A DNA stretch of 64,000 nt from Betaproteobacteria bacterium (lineage in GTDB: Bacteria > Pseudomonadota > Gammaproteobacteria > Burkholderiales > Rhodocyclaceae), in the NCBI GenBank assembly GCA_016208415.1, contig JACQYB010000061.1, positions 139,046 to 203,045 of the forward strand. Direction: 5' to 3'. A program made the position numbers and the translations under genes. Each line of letters opens with the position of its first letter. Positions within the stretch are counted from its first letter, which is position 1. This document shows positions 23,963-33,179 of this stretch, in pieces. Under the pieces are notes generated by a model. It was not told where the DNA came from, searched no databases, and saw only the letters and a list, made by a program, of their open reading frames with translations.

Positions 23963-25195
23963 CTACACCAGCCTCCCCGCCACCAGTTCGATCCAGTGCC
24001 GCACCGGCGTCTTCGTCCCGCTCTGCAGATGCGTCAGGCAGCCGATGTTCGCGGTTGCGATCATCGGCGCGCCGCCCGCCCGTAGCGCCGCCAGCTTGTT
24101 GTCGCGCAGGCGCGTCGCCAGTTCCGGCTGGGTGACGGAATAGGTGCCGGCGGAGCCGCAGCACAGGTGGCCATCGGCCACCGGGGTAAGCTCGTAGCCC
24201 GCCTCGGTCAGCAGACCCTCCACCACGCCGCGGATGCCCTGCGCATGCTGCAGGCTGCACGGCAGGTGGAAGGCCAGAGGCTCCGGCTCGGGTGGGCGCA
24301 CCGCCTCCAGCAGCGGCGACAGGCGCTTGCGCTCCTCGGCCAGGATCTCGGCGATGTCGCGGGTCAGTTCGGCCACGAGGGCGGCGCGGTCGGCGTATTC
24401 CGGGTCGTCCTTGAGCAGGTGGCCGTATTCGCGCACGAAGGCGCCGCAGCCCGAGGCGGTCATGACGATGGCCTCGATACCCTGCTCCACGTGGGGCCAC
24501 CAGGCGTCGATGTTGCGCCGCGCAGCGGCGCGCCCGCCGTCGTGGTCGTCGAGGTGGAAGCGCAGCGCGCCGCAGCAGCCGGCTTCGGGCACCTCTTCCA
24601 GGGCGATGCCGATGGCGTCGAGCACGCGCGCCGTGGCGGCGTTGATGTCGGGCGCCAGCGCCGGCTGCACGCAGCCGGCCAGGGCGAGCATGCGCCGGTC
24701 GTGGCCGCGGCCCGGCCAGTGGCCGCGGTGGGCCGCCGGCGGGAGCTTGTCCGCCAGGGCGGACGGCAGCAAGGGGCGCAGCATCCGCCCCGCCCGCATG
24801 GCCGGCCCGGCCAGCCCCGGGCGTGACAGCACCCCGCGCAGCAACCGGCGCTGCAGCGCATCGGCCATGCCGCGGCGCACCTGCCGGCTCACCACCTCGC
24901 GGCCGATGTCCACCAGCCGGCCGTACTGCACGCCCGACGGGCAGGTGGTCTCGCAGGCACGGCAGGTGAGGCAGCGGTCCAGGTGCAGTTGCGTGCGCGC
25001 CGTGGGCGTGGCGCCTTCCAGCACCTGCTTGATGAGGTAGATGCGCCCGCGCGGGCCGTCCAGCTCATCGCCCAGCAACTGGTAGGTGGGGCAGGTGGCG
25101 GTGCAGAAGCCGCAATGCACGCACTTGCGCAGGATGGCCTCGGCCTCGCGGCCCTCCGGGGTGTCGCGGATGAATTCGGCGAGATGGGTCTGCAT
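23963..25195 (-). CDS. glcF: Glycolate oxidase iron-sulfur subunit GlcF
   Basis: 410 residues. Two [4Fe-4S] ferredoxin motifs (CVHCGFCTATCP near residue 25 and CLTCRACETTCP near 80) followed by two CCG-type cysteine-rich domains (EAGCCGALRFHL, HLCCGSAGTYS). Transfers electrons from the flavin subunit GlcD to the quinone pool at the membrane. Last gene of glcDEF, 28 bp after glcE. Confidence 0.94.
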   Translation of the reverse strand: MQTHLAEFIRDTPEGREAEAILRKCVHCGFCTATCPTYQLLGDELDGPRGRIYLIKQVLEGATPTARTQLHLDRCLTCRACETTCPSGVQYGRLVDIGREVVSRQVRRGMADALQRRLLRGVLSRPGLAGPAMRAGRMLRPLLPSALADKLPPAAHRGHWPGRGHDRRMLALAGCVQPALAPDINAATARVLDAIGIALEEVPEAGCCGALRFHLDDHDGGRAAARRNIDAWWPHVEQGIEAIVMTASGCGAFVREYGHLLKDDPEYADRAALVAELTRDIAEILAEERKRLSPLLEAVRPPEPEPLAFHLPCSLQHAQGIRGVVEGLLTEAGYELTPVADGHLCCGSAGTYSVTQPELATRLRDNKLAALRAGGAPMIATANIGCLTHLQSGTKTPVRHWIELVAGRLV

Positions 25196-25223
25196 CGTGT
25201 GGTTGTGGGGCGGCGGCCGCGGG

Positions 25224-26297
25224 CTACCAGGCTTCGTACATGCGGTGGCGGTTGAGGATGCCCGCGGGGTCGAAGGTCTGCTTGAGCCGCCGGTGCAGGT
25301 CGGCCAGGGCCGTGGGCAGCGGCTGGAACACGCCGATGACGCGCCGCTCCTCCTCGCCGCCACCACGAAACAGCGTGGCGTGGCCGCCGGCCCGCACGGC
25401 GGCGTCGCGGATGCGGTCGGCGCGGTCCCAGGTGTGCAGCCAGCGCAGCGCGCCTCCCCATTCGATGAGCTGTTCGCCGGGAAAACCCAGCGGCGGCGTC
25501 GTGGAAGGCAGCGACAGGCGCCACAGCGGCACGCCGTCGCCGAAGAAGCCCAGGCGCTGCTCGCGCAGCTCTTCCCAGAAGGCGGGGCCGTCGGACACAA
25601 GCTCGCCGCCGAGGCTCTCCCGGGCCTTCGCCACCGCGGCGGCCGCACCCGACAGGCGAATCATCACTTCCTGGCCGAACACGCACGAGCCGCTGATGGG
25701 CAGCGGCTGCCCGGCCCAGCGGTTGAGCGCCGCCAGCGCCTGGTCTTCGGGCATTTCCAGGCGCAGGGTCCGCTCCGCGGCGGGGCGCGGCAGCACCTTG
25801 AGCGTCACCTCCAGCAGCAGGCCGAGGGTGCCCAGCGCCCCCGCCATGAGCCGGGAAACGTCGTAGCCGGCCACGTTCTTCATCACCTGGCCGCCGAAGC
25901 GCAGGATCTGGCCATGGCCATCCACCAGCTTCACGCCGAGGACGAAATCGCGCACCGCGCCGGCGCTGGCACGCCGCGGCCCCGACAGCCCGCTGGCCAC
26001 GCAGCCGCCGACGGTGGCGGCGGCGCCGAAATGGGGCGGCTCGAAGGCCAGCATCTGGCCGTGTTCGGCCAGCGCACGCTCGATGTCTTCGAGCCGCGTG
26101 CCGGCGCGGGCGGTGACGAACAGCTCCGTCGGCTCGTAGGCGACGATGCCGCGGCAGCCGCGGGTGTCGAGGATGTCGCCCTCCAGCGCCAGGCCGTAGA
26201 AATCCTTGGTGCCGCCGCCGCGGATGCGCAGCGGCGTGCGGCTGCCGGCCGCCGCCTGGATGCGCTCGGTCAGCTCGCGCTCCACGTGTTCATCCAT
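25224..26297 (-). CDS. glcE: Glycolate oxidase FAD-binding subunit GlcE
   Basis: 357 residues, PCMH-type FAD-binding domain (RIRGGGTKDFYG, PHFGAAATVGGCVASGLSG, GGQVMKNVAGYDVSRL) with the shorter C-terminal cap typical of GlcE. Required with GlcD and GlcF for oxidation of glycolate to glyoxylate. 78 bp downstream of glcD, same strand. Confidence 0.94.
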   Translation of the reverse strand: MDEHVERELTERIQAAAGSRTPLRIRGGGTKDFYGLALEGDILDTRGCRGIVAYEPTELFVTARAGTRLEDIERALAEHGQMLAFEPPHFGAAATVGGCVASGLSGPRRASAGAVRDFVLGVKLVDGHGQILRFGGQVMKNVAGYDVSRLMAGALGTLGLLLEVTLKVLPRPAAERTLRLEMPEDQALAALNRWAGQPLPISGSCVFGQEVMIRLSGAAAAVAKARESLGGELVSDGPAFWEELREQRLGFFGDGVPLWRLSLPSTTPPLGFPGEQLIEWGGALRWLHTWDRADRIRDAAVRAGGHATLFRGGGEEERRVIGVFQPLPTALADLHRRLKQTFDPAGILNRHRMYEAW

Positions 26298-26375
26298 GGC
26301 GCGGGGACTCCGGGTGTCGTGGCGCCCGAGTCTGCCGCAGCGCAGGCGGTGATAACGGGACGTTCATCACAGGAT

Positions 26376-27869
26376 TCAGAACCGCTCCAGGTCCGGAAAC
26401 TTCAGCTCGCCTCGATGCACGTGCATGCGTCCGAACTCGGCGCAGCGGTGCAGCGTGGGCACGGCCTTGCCGGGGTTGAGCAGGCCGGCGGGATCGAAGG
26501 CGGCCTTGATGCGGTGGAACGCCTCCAGCTCCGGCCCGGCGAACTGCACGCACATCTGGTCGATCTTCTCGATGCCCACGCCATGCTCGCCGGTGATGGT
26601 GCCACCCAGCGCCACGGACAGTTCGAGGATCTCGGCGCCGAAGGCCTCGGCGCGCTCCAGTTCGCCGGGCAGGTTGGCATCGTAGAGGATGAGCGGATGC
26701 AGGTTGCCGTCGCCGGCGTGGAAGACGTTCATGCAGCGCAGGGCGTGCTTCTTCTCCATCTGCGCGATGGCACCCAGCATTTCCGCCAGGCGGCGGCGCG
26801 GGATGGTGCCGTCCATGCAGTAGTAATCCGGCGACACCCGCCCCGCCGCCGGAAAGGCGGCCTTGCGCCCGGCCCAGAAGCGCAGCCGCTCGGCCTCCGA
26901 CCGGGACACCCACATGTCCTGGGCGCCGCTGGTGGCCATGACTTCCTGCACGCCGGCGATCTCGTCGGCCACCTCCTCGGGCGTGCCGTCGGCCTCGCAC
27001 AGCAGGATGGCCTCGGCATCCAGCGGATAGCCGGCATGCACGAAGGGCTCCACCGCCTCCACCGCCTTGCGGTCCATCATCTCCAGCCCGGCGGGAATGA
27101 TGCCGGCGGCGATGATGTGCGCCACGGATCCAGCGGCGCGGCCCGCGTCGTCGAAGGCCGCCATCACCACCTGCGCCGTCTCGGGCCTGGGGGTGAGGCG
27201 CACGGTGATCTCGGTGATCACCGCCAGCAGGCCCTCGGAGCCGTGGATCAGCGCCAGCAGGTCGAAGCCGGGGGCGTCCAGGGCCGCGGAGCCCAGCTCC
27301 AGCGCCTCGCCGTCGAGGGTGACGGCACGCACCCGCAGCACGTTATGCACCGTCAACCCGTATTTCAGGCAATGCACGCCGCCGGAGTTCTCGGCCACGT
27401 TGCCGCCGATGGTGCAGGCGATCTGGGAGCTGGGGTCGGGGGCGTAATACAGCCCGTGGGGCGCGGCGGCCTCGGAAATCGCCAGGTTGCGCACCCCCGG
27501 CTGGACCACCGCGGTGCGCCCGAGCGGGTCCACCCGCAGGATGCGGTTGAAGCGCGCCAGCGACACCACCACGCCCCGGGCATGGGGCATGGCGCCGCCG
27601 GAAAGCCCGGTGCCGGCGCCGCGGGCCACCACCGGCGCGCCATGTTCGCGGCACACCTTGAGCGCCGCGACAAGTTGCGCCTCGTCGTGGGGCAAGGCCA
27701 CCGCCAGCGGCACCTGGCGGTAGGCGGAAAGGCCGTCGCATTCGTAGGGGACGAGATCCTCGCGGGCGTGCAGCAGCGCATCGGCTAGCAGCACGCCGCG
27801 CAGGGCCGCCACCAGCCGCGGCCCGTCCACCGCCGTGAAGTTGCCTTCGCCTGTCGTCGTCGCGTCCAT
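26376..27869 (-). CDS. glcD: Glycolate oxidase catalytic subunit GlcD
   Basis: 497 residues, FAD-linked oxidase of the VAO/PCMH family. VVARGAGTGLSGGAMP and DPSSQIACTIGGNVAENSGG bind FAD; the C-terminal domain carries NVFHAGDGNLHP and GEHGVGIEK near the substrate. Start at MDATTTG. Glycolate arises from photorespiration-like RubisCO oxygenation or from algal exudates; which applies is not shown here. The 249 bp upstream (27870-28118) show one CCCGCGGCC/GGCCGCGGG inverted repeat and no gene. Confidence 0.95.
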   Translation of the reverse strand: MDATTTGEGNFTAVDGPRLVAALRGVLLADALLHAREDLVPYECDGLSAYRQVPLAVALPHDEAQLVAALKVCREHGAPVVARGAGTGLSGGAMPHARGVVVSLARFNRILRVDPLGRTAVVQPGVRNLAISEAAAPHGLYYAPDPSSQIACTIGGNVAENSGGVHCLKYGLTVHNVLRVRAVTLDGEALELGSAALDAPGFDLLALIHGSEGLLAVITEITVRLTPRPETAQVVMAAFDDAGRAAGSVAHIIAAGIIPAGLEMMDRKAVEAVEPFVHAGYPLDAEAILLCEADGTPEEVADEIAGVQEVMATSGAQDMWVSRSEAERLRFWAGRKAAFPAAGRVSPDYYCMDGTIPRRRLAEMLGAIAQMEKKHALRCMNVFHAGDGNLHPLILYDANLPGELERAEAFGAEILELSVALGGTITGEHGVGIEKIDQMCVQFAGPELEAFHRIKAAFDPAGLLNPGKAVPTLHRCAEFGRMHVHRGELKFPDLERF

Positions 27870-28118
27870 GTCCGTGTGTTCCCGCTGCGGCTTTGACGGC
27901 GCCGCCTGTTCGCCCGTCCGGGCTGGCCGCCCGTTGCCGTGAGGATAGCGCGAAACCCGCGGCCCACACTGTGTCGGAAGTATTACTCGACTCGCGTCGG
28001 AGGCCGCGGGCACGAATTGCGAAAAGCTGCGAAGCGGTTTGCCAATGATCAAGGCAGCCGCCGGGCTGCGATGCACAATGCCGGCTGTTTCACTTGGAGT
28101 GCGGAGGAGAAGATCGCC

Positions 28119-28469
28119 ATGAAACCATCCATCGTGCTGGCGGGCTGGCTGTGCCTGGCCGCGCCGTCTGCTGCGGCTGAGGAGGCCGGAATCGCGGCGG
28201 TGAGCGAGCTGGGCCGTCTCAACGGACAGGCGCTGGCCTGTGGACAGAAGGACACCGCGGCGTGGCTCCGGGTGCTGGTGCTCAGCCACGTGCCGAAAAC
28301 GCCGCGCTTCGGCGAAGCGTACGAACAGGCCACGAATGCAGCGTTCCTCGCCCAGTCCAGGGATGGGGCCACCTGCCCCGACGCGCGGGAATTCACATCC
28401 CGGCTAGACGGGATCAGCGCGCGCCTGCGCGCCGAGTTCCCGGGCCAGCCCGCCGCCGAGGCGCGCTGA
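28119..28469 (+). CDS. Small secreted protein of unknown function
   Basis: 116 residues with a clear signal peptide (cleavage after APSAAA). The mature part is helical with two Cys (LACGQKD and ATCPDAREF) that could form a disulfide. Family not recognised. GGAGGAG precedes the ATG. It sits just before the SCO1-like gene and may be co-transcribed. Confidence 0.7.
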   Translation: MKPSIVLAGWLCLAAPSAAAEEAGIAAVSELGRLNGQALACGQKDTAAWLRVLVLSHVPKTPRFGEAYEQATNAAFLAQSRDGATCPDAREFTSRLDGISARLRAEFPGQPAAEAR

Positions 28470-28504
28470 GCGGCATGGTCAGCGTCGCTACGAGAAGCGC
28501 CGGC

Positions 28505-29119
28505 ATGCGATTCCTGCTCCCGCTGCTCGCCCTCCTCGCCTGCATCGCCACATCCCCGGCCCGGGCGGCGGACGACGAGCCCCCTCCGGTCGGCATCACC
28601 CCTCGCTACCTGCTGATGGACCCCAACGGGCGCGCCGTGACGCAGGAGGACTTCGCCGGCCGATTCCAGCTCATCGCCTTCGGCTTCACCGCCTGCCCCG
28701 ACATTTGCCCCACGACGCTGCTGCAGGTGAAGGCCGTCCTGGAGGGACTGGGCGCACAGGCCCGGCGGTTGCAGCCCATCTTCATCACCGTGGACCCGGA
28801 GCGCGACACCCCCGCGGTGCTGCGCGAATACACCGCCGCCTTCCATCCGCGCATCCTCGGCCTCAGCGGCTCGCCCGACCTGGTGCGCGCCGCCGCCATG
28901 CGTTTCAAGGTGCATTACGAGAAGGTTTTTGAGCCGGGCGCACCGCCGGAGCACTACACCATGGACCACACCGCCGGCATGTACCTGCTCGGCCCGGATG
29001 GCGGCTTCCTGGCGAAATTCGCCCACGCCGCCGCGCCGGAAGAGGTGACGCAGCGTATCCTGACGTTCATGGCCGAGGCGCCCGCCGGCCGCGGGGAGCG
29101 GGGCGGGCGACGACACTGA
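28505..29119 (+). CDS. SCO1/SenC-family copper chaperone
   Basis: Periplasmic thioredoxin-fold protein used in CuA-site assembly of cytochrome oxidase or in thiol redox. The CxxxC copper motif is FTACPDICPTT, and the distal His lies in TMDHTAGMYLL; the N-terminus is a signal peptide (MRFLLPLLALLACIA). An in-frame ATG at 28475 would add ten residues before the signal; the later start gives the better signal peptide. Confidence 0.88.
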   Translation: MRFLLPLLALLACIATSPARAADDEPPPVGITPRYLLMDPNGRAVTQEDFAGRFQLIAFGFTACPDICPTTLLQVKAVLEGLGAQARRLQPIFITVDPERDTPAVLREYTAAFHPRILGLSGSPDLVRAAAMRFKVHYEKVFEPGAPPEHYTMDHTAGMYLLGPDGGFLAKFAHAAAPEEVTQRILTFMAEAPAGRGERGGRRH

Positions 29120-29153
29120 GCGCAGGCGCGCCCCTGCTCCGGGAGAGAAACTC

Positions 29154-29714
29154 ATGATTCGCAAGAACCCCAGCGGCGACCTGCCGGTCATCCACGAGTC
29201 CGCCTATGTCGACAAGACGGCCATCCTCTGCGGCAAGATCGTCGTCGGCGAGAACGTCTTCGTCGGCCCCTATGCGGTGATTCGCGCCGACGAAGTCGAT
29301 GTTCTGGGCGGGATGGAGCCCATCATCATCGGCGCCCACTCCAACATCCAGGACGGCGTGGTCATCCACTCCAAGGCTGGCGGGCGGGTGACGATCGGCG
29401 AATACACGTCCATCGCCCACCGCTCGATCGTGCATGGCCCTTGCGAGGTGGGGAGTCACGTCTTCATCGGCTTCAACTCGGTGCTGTTCAACTGCACCGT
29501 CGGCGACCGCTCGGTGGTGCGCCACAACTCGGTGGTGGAGGGCTGCCACGTCCCGCCCGGCTTCTACATTCCCTCGACCTGCAACATCCATTCGGACGCG
29601 GATCTCGCCGGCATCGAGCAGGTGACGCCGCAGGTGGCGGACTTCTCCGAATCCGTGGCGCTCGCCAACCACGAGCTGGTGAGGGGCTACAAGAAGCTGC
29701 AGAACGAGTTTTGA
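29154..29714 (+). CDS. Gamma-class carbonic anhydrase-like hexapeptide protein
   Basis: 186 residues forming a left-handed beta-helix of hexapeptide repeats. Zinc ligands of gamma-carbonic anhydrases are recognisable: the His in GVVIHSKAG and the pair in IAHRSIVHG; Arg and Asp of the trimer salt bridge occur in VIRADEV. Likely interconverts CO2 and bicarbonate, although many relatives have other activities. Confidence 0.82.
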   Translation: MIRKNPSGDLPVIHESAYVDKTAILCGKIVVGENVFVGPYAVIRADEVDVLGGMEPIIIGAHSNIQDGVVIHSKAGGRVTIGEYTSIAHRSIVHGPCEVGSHVFIGFNSVLFNCTVGDRSVVRHNSVVEGCHVPPGFYIPSTCNIHSDADLAGIEQVTPQVADFSESVALANHELVRGYKKLQNEF

Positions 29715-29737
29715 TCCGTGCAAAGCACCTTGAATCC

Positions 29738-30000
29738 TGCCCCGGCCGCCCCCATAATTGATGCATGGTCGTAATTCCGGCAGACCGGAAGCGTTCCGGA
29801 CGCGGGTTCGATTCCCGCCACCTCCACCACTGGGGGGGTGCCCTGGCTTCGACGGGGCGACAGAAGGCGAGCAGGCGACCCGAGAGGCGACGGACGTAAT
29901 CCGCGCAAAACCACAAACGCCAACGATGAGCGTTTCGCACTGGCCGCCTAAAACGGCCTGCTGAGGACGTAGCCGTCCGATAAACAGAAGGGCTATCGGC
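29738..30000 (+). ncRNA. ssrA: tmRNA, circularly permuted (two-piece type)
   Basis: The order is reversed relative to ordinary ssrA. The T-arm and acceptor 3' half (GCGGGTTCGATTCCCGC then CACCTCCACCA, 29802-29829) come first; after about five bases the 5' half follows (GGGGGTG then CCCTGGCTTCGACGGGG). CACCTCC pairs with GGGGGUG with one G-U. The tag frame 29919-29951 encodes ANDERFALAA and stop. Such permuted genes give an acceptor piece and a coding piece after removal of the linker; they are known from alphaproteobacteria, some cyanobacteria and a betaproteobacterial lineage. The outer ends are approximate. Rescues stalled ribosomes. Confidence 0.92.
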
Positions 30001-30024
30001 GGAGGCGCAGCTTGCTGTGCCTCC
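30001..30024 (+). terminator. Hairpin at the 3' end of ssrA
   Basis: GGAGGCGCAG, loop CTTG, CTGTGCCTCC form a 10-bp stem with one G-U, followed by GTCGTCATTTCGG. It is either the last tmRNA helix or its terminator. Part of it recurs at 31136-31160. Confidence 0.6.
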
Positions 30025-30187
30025 GTCGTCATTTCGGCCCCGTCCCCCTCGCTTGCCGCATCTCCAGTCGATCCTGTTTTCCTCTGTTGCCCCCAGTAGT
30101 TCGTCCCCTTGATCTACCGATCGGGAACATTTCGCCGATGGCGACTCTACAGCCGAACAATTTCCCGATCGGCAAGAACGAATTGCG

Positions 30188-30958
30188 TTGCGACTGACTT
30201 CGCCCAGCACGCACATTCTGAAGCCGCCGATTCATGCGGTAGAAGACAGCGTGGTGAATGAAGGCTTCTGCCTGGAACTGGCCGATGCCATGCAGCTCAA
30301 GCCTGCGCGCTCCCGGATTCACACCATCGGTGATCGCCGGTTTCTGCTGGTCGAACGCTACGACAGGACGACCGATGCCTGGGGGCGCATTCAGCGGCTG
30401 CACCAGGAAGATTTCTGCCAGGCGCTGGGCGTGGTGCCCGAGATGAAATACCAGAACGAGGGCGGTCCCGATCTTGCACAGTGCTTCGACCTGGTTCGAC
30501 GTGCCCCCCGACCCAGCGCGCCACAGGTGTTGCGCCTGCTCGACTACGTGATCTTCAACGCGCTGATCGGCAATCATGAAGCCCACGCCAAGAACTTCGC
30601 CTTGCTCTACGCGGGCAAGGTGCCGGTGCTGGCCCCGCTCTATGACGCGCTATCGACGGCGGTGTATCCGGGCCTGACGCCCAAAATGGCGATGGAACTC
30701 GGCAGCAACTACAGGTTCAGTGAAGTGCAGGCGCGGCATTGGGATCAGTTTGCGGAAGGCGCTGGCCTCTCCAGAGCACAGACCCGCAAACGCATCCTGG
30801 AACTGGCGCGGCGGTTGCCGTTGGTTGCACGCACGCTTCAGTCGGCACCGGAAAGAGAATTTGCCGGAAATGCCCTGATCGAACAGATCGTCACCCTGAT
30901 TGAGCAACGCGCCGCGCTGACGATCCGGCGGCTGACCGAGCCTGCAGCAGAGGCGTAA
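30188..30958 (+). pseudogene. HipA-like kinase, N-terminally truncated
   Basis: 256 residues matching the C-terminal kinase lobe of HipA toxins: PSTHILKPPI, FLLVERYDR, HQEDFCQALG, then LIGNHEAHAKNFALLY and APLYDALSTAVYP. The N-terminal ~170 residues, including the GAQDK activation loop region, are absent. The catalytic loop normally reads GNxDAHxKN; here the catalytic Asp is Glu (GNHEAHAKN). No HipB gene adjoins. Probably a dead remnant of an element between ssrA and the transporter gene. Confidence 0.75.
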
Positions 30959-31169
30959 CGTGTGGACGGACACGGGTTCGATTCCGCGTTTGGAAACGAT
31001 CTGACCTCGCCGGCATGCGCGGTCGGGCAGCCAATACCACCAGTCATTCGAGCAACAGAACCGCTTGAATGTCCGCAGACAGAGCCGGGGCCGCTGAAGC
31101 CTTGTAAGCCAAGACAGCCGGCGGGGACTCAGTTTCGTGCTGCGTCCCCGTCGTCATTTCCGCGTTGCC

Positions 31170-32648
31170 TCAGCGCGCCAGCACCGGCATGCCGAACCAG
31201 GGCCAGAAGGTGACTATGGCCAGACCCAGCACCACGAGCAGGATCGCGCTCATCGCCAGGCCGTGCCAGAAGAACTCGCCGGGCGTGAACTGCTTGGACT
31301 CGTAGGCGATGGCGTTGGGCGCGGCGCCGATCAGCAGCACGAAGGGCATGCCGGCGGTGACCAGCGAGGCGTAGAAAATCACGTCCGGCGCGACGCCGAG
31401 GTACCTGGCGATCACCAGCGACACCGGCAGCGAAATCGCGATGGCGGCGACGTTCATGATGAAGTTGGTCATCACCAGCACGAAGGCGGCGATGCCCATC
31501 ACGAACACCCACCAGTGGGCGTCCTGGAGCGCACCCAGCCAGATCACGGCCATCCACTCGGCGGCGCCGGTCTTCCACAGGCAGAAGCCGATGCTCATCG
31601 CGCCCGAGAACAGCAGGATGATGTTCCAGGGCAGCTCCTCGAGATCCTGCACCTTGAGCACGCCGAAGATGAAGAACAGCAGCGTCGACACCAGCATCAG
31701 CGCGGCGCGGTCGATCGCGCGCAAGGCCGGGATCGCCGCCTGCAGGGCCATCAGCGTGACGACCAGGGCGACGCAGGCGAGCACGAAGACCTCGTTGCGG
31801 CTCATCGGCCCGAGCGCGTCGGACAGCCTGGCCACCTTCTGGCGCAGGCCGGGAATGGTCGCCTTGGAGGGCTTGAAGACGATCGACAGGTAGAGCCAGA
31901 TCAGGAACACCATGCCCCAGCCGATGATGCCGAGGAAAAGCGGCAGTTCGAAGAAGCCGATGTCGCGGCCGGAGAATTCCTTGAACATGCTGGCCGCCGC
32001 CGGGGCGCGCGCCGAACCGAGGAAGGTGATGACGCTGCCGGCGCCCGCCGCCCAGGCCATACCGATGAACAGCCCCTTGCCGAAGCGCGACGGCCCCTCG
32101 CCCTCCTTGTAGAGCGCGAGGATGGCCAGCAGGATTGGGAACATGGTCGCGGCGACCGCCGTGTGCGCCATCAGGTGGGCGAGGCCGGCGGTGACCACCA
32201 GGCTGCCGAGCAGGATGCTGCGCGTGTTCTCGCCGACGATGGTCAGCATCTTGTAGGCCAGGCGCTTGGTCAGGCCGGTCTTGGTGAAGGCCATGCCGAT
32301 GATCATGGAGCCGAAGATGAACATCACCGAGGGGTCCATGAAATCGCGGAAGGCTTCTTTCGCCGGACGGATCATGAACAGCGCCTGGAAGACGCCGATG
32401 GCGATGGCGGTGATGCCGATCGGGATCACCTCGAACACCCACCAGATGCCGGCCATCAGGAAAAGGCCGATGGCGGCCTTGCCCTCGGGCGAGAGCGTGA
32501 AGGCCCGGCCAGACGGATCGATCGCGTCGGGCCAGGCGGGGGAGAGGTAGTAAAACAGGAAGACGGCGAACCCGCCGAGCAGGGCGGCCCATTTCTTCCA
32601 GTCGAAGGGTTGTGACACGGAGGCGCTCAATTGGGCAGCGTCACTCAT
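31170..32648 (-). CDS. SLC13/DASS-family anion transporter
   Basis: 492 residues, about 12 transmembrane helices in two halves. Characteristic segments are FIFGSMIIGMAFTKTGL in the first half and the FVLLIGAAPNAIAYESK (SNT-like) region in the second, as in sodium- or proton-coupled dicarboxylate/sulfate carriers. Substrate not predictable. Its start overlaps the CBS gene stop by 8 bp, and both follow a SulP gene, so one anion-uptake operon is likely. Confidence 0.87.
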   Translation of the reverse strand: MSDAAQLSASVSQPFDWKKWAALLGGFAVFLFYYLSPAWPDAIDPSGRAFTLSPEGKAAIGLFLMAGIWWVFEVIPIGITAIAIGVFQALFMIRPAKEAFRDFMDPSVMFIFGSMIIGMAFTKTGLTKRLAYKMLTIVGENTRSILLGSLVVTAGLAHLMAHTAVAATMFPILLAILALYKEGEGPSRFGKGLFIGMAWAAGAGSVITFLGSARAPAAASMFKEFSGRDIGFFELPLFLGIIGWGMVFLIWLYLSIVFKPSKATIPGLRQKVARLSDALGPMSRNEVFVLACVALVVTLMALQAAIPALRAIDRAALMLVSTLLFFIFGVLKVQDLEELPWNIILLFSGAMSIGFCLWKTGAAEWMAVIWLGALQDAHWWVFVMGIAAFVLVMTNFIMNVAAIAISLPVSLVIARYLGVAPDVIFYASLVTAGMPFVLLIGAAPNAIAYESKQFTPGEFFWHGLAMSAILLVVLGLAIVTFWPWFGMPVLAR

Positions 32649-33153
32649 GGCGCACCGCCTTGCCGACTTCGGCCACCACGTCCACCAGCCGCAGCACGCC
32701 GACGACCCGCCCGCCCTCGATCACGGGCAGGACATTGACCGGGTGGGTGGCGAAAAGATAAATCGCCTTGGTCAGGGGCTCGTCTGGTCCGACCGAGGCG
32801 CTGATGCGGGTGACGTCGTCGCCGACCGGCGCCTGGGCGGCCAGGCGGCACTGCTCGGCGCAGTCTTCCTGCCACAGCGGGGCCAGCGATTCGACGTCGT
32901 CGGCCGCGCCTTCGAAGTGGGTCGGCTGGTGCTTGAGGTAGTCCGGCAGCAGGGCGTGGAGCATGTCGTGCAGGCCGAGCACGCCGACCAGCCGGTCCGC
33001 GTCGTCGAGCACCAGGACGTTGCGGAACGGGTCGGCGGCATCGCGGTTGCCGGCGATGGCGGCAAAGACGTCCCGCAAGGTGGCGTTGCCGCGCACATGG
33101 GGATAATCGGCGAGGGGAGTGTAATGCTCCCTGACGGTTCCGCTCACGGACAT
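32641..33153 (-). CDS. CBS-domain pair protein
   Basis: 170 residues, two CBS motifs (about 20-75: ATLRDVFAAIAG, FRNVLVLDDADRLVGVLGL; and about 115-165: DEPLTKAIYLFATHPVNVLPVIEGGRVVGVLRL). Such modules sense adenine nucleotides and gate transporters. It lies between a SulP and a SLC13 gene and may regulate one of them. AAGGAG six bases before the ATG fixes the start. Confidence 0.85.
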   Translation of the reverse strand: MSVSGTVREHYTPLADYPHVRGNATLRDVFAAIAGNRDAADPFRNVLVLDDADRLVGVLGLHDMLHALLPDYLKHQPTHFEGAADDVESLAPLWQEDCAEQCRLAAQAPVGDDVTRISASVGPDEPLTKAIYLFATHPVNVLPVIEGGRVVGVLRLVDVVAEVGKAVRHE

Positions 33154-33179
33154 GCCGGTCTCCTTACGGTTGTGGTGTC

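Larger units (their letters stand above)
29797..31160. repeat. Two direct repeats of ssrA sequence flanking the hipA fragment
   Basis: CGGACGCGGGTTCGATTCC (29797-29815, T-arm) recurs at 30967-30985 with one change; 30011-30035 (terminator region) recurs at 31136-31160 with 21 of 25 matches and an identical CCGTCGTCATTTC core. Offsets are 1170 and 1125 bp. The pattern suggests an element once inserted at ssrA. The 210 bp from 30959 to 31169 hold only these repeats. Confidence 0.55.

Noticed and set aside
25086..27788. A 900-codon open frame opposite glcDEF, and similar long antisense frames at 3195-5414, 9174-11168, 41773-43878 and 44828-47227
   Set aside because: They are antisense shadows of high-GC genes: low-complexity Gly/His/Arg/Ala-rich, no domains, while the opposite strand encodes complete known proteins.
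30967..30990. GGGTTCGATTCC motif suggesting a second tRNA or tmRNA gene
   Set aside because: No acceptor, D or anticodon arms can be found around it, and no tag frame follows; it is better read as a repeat of the ssrA T-arm.
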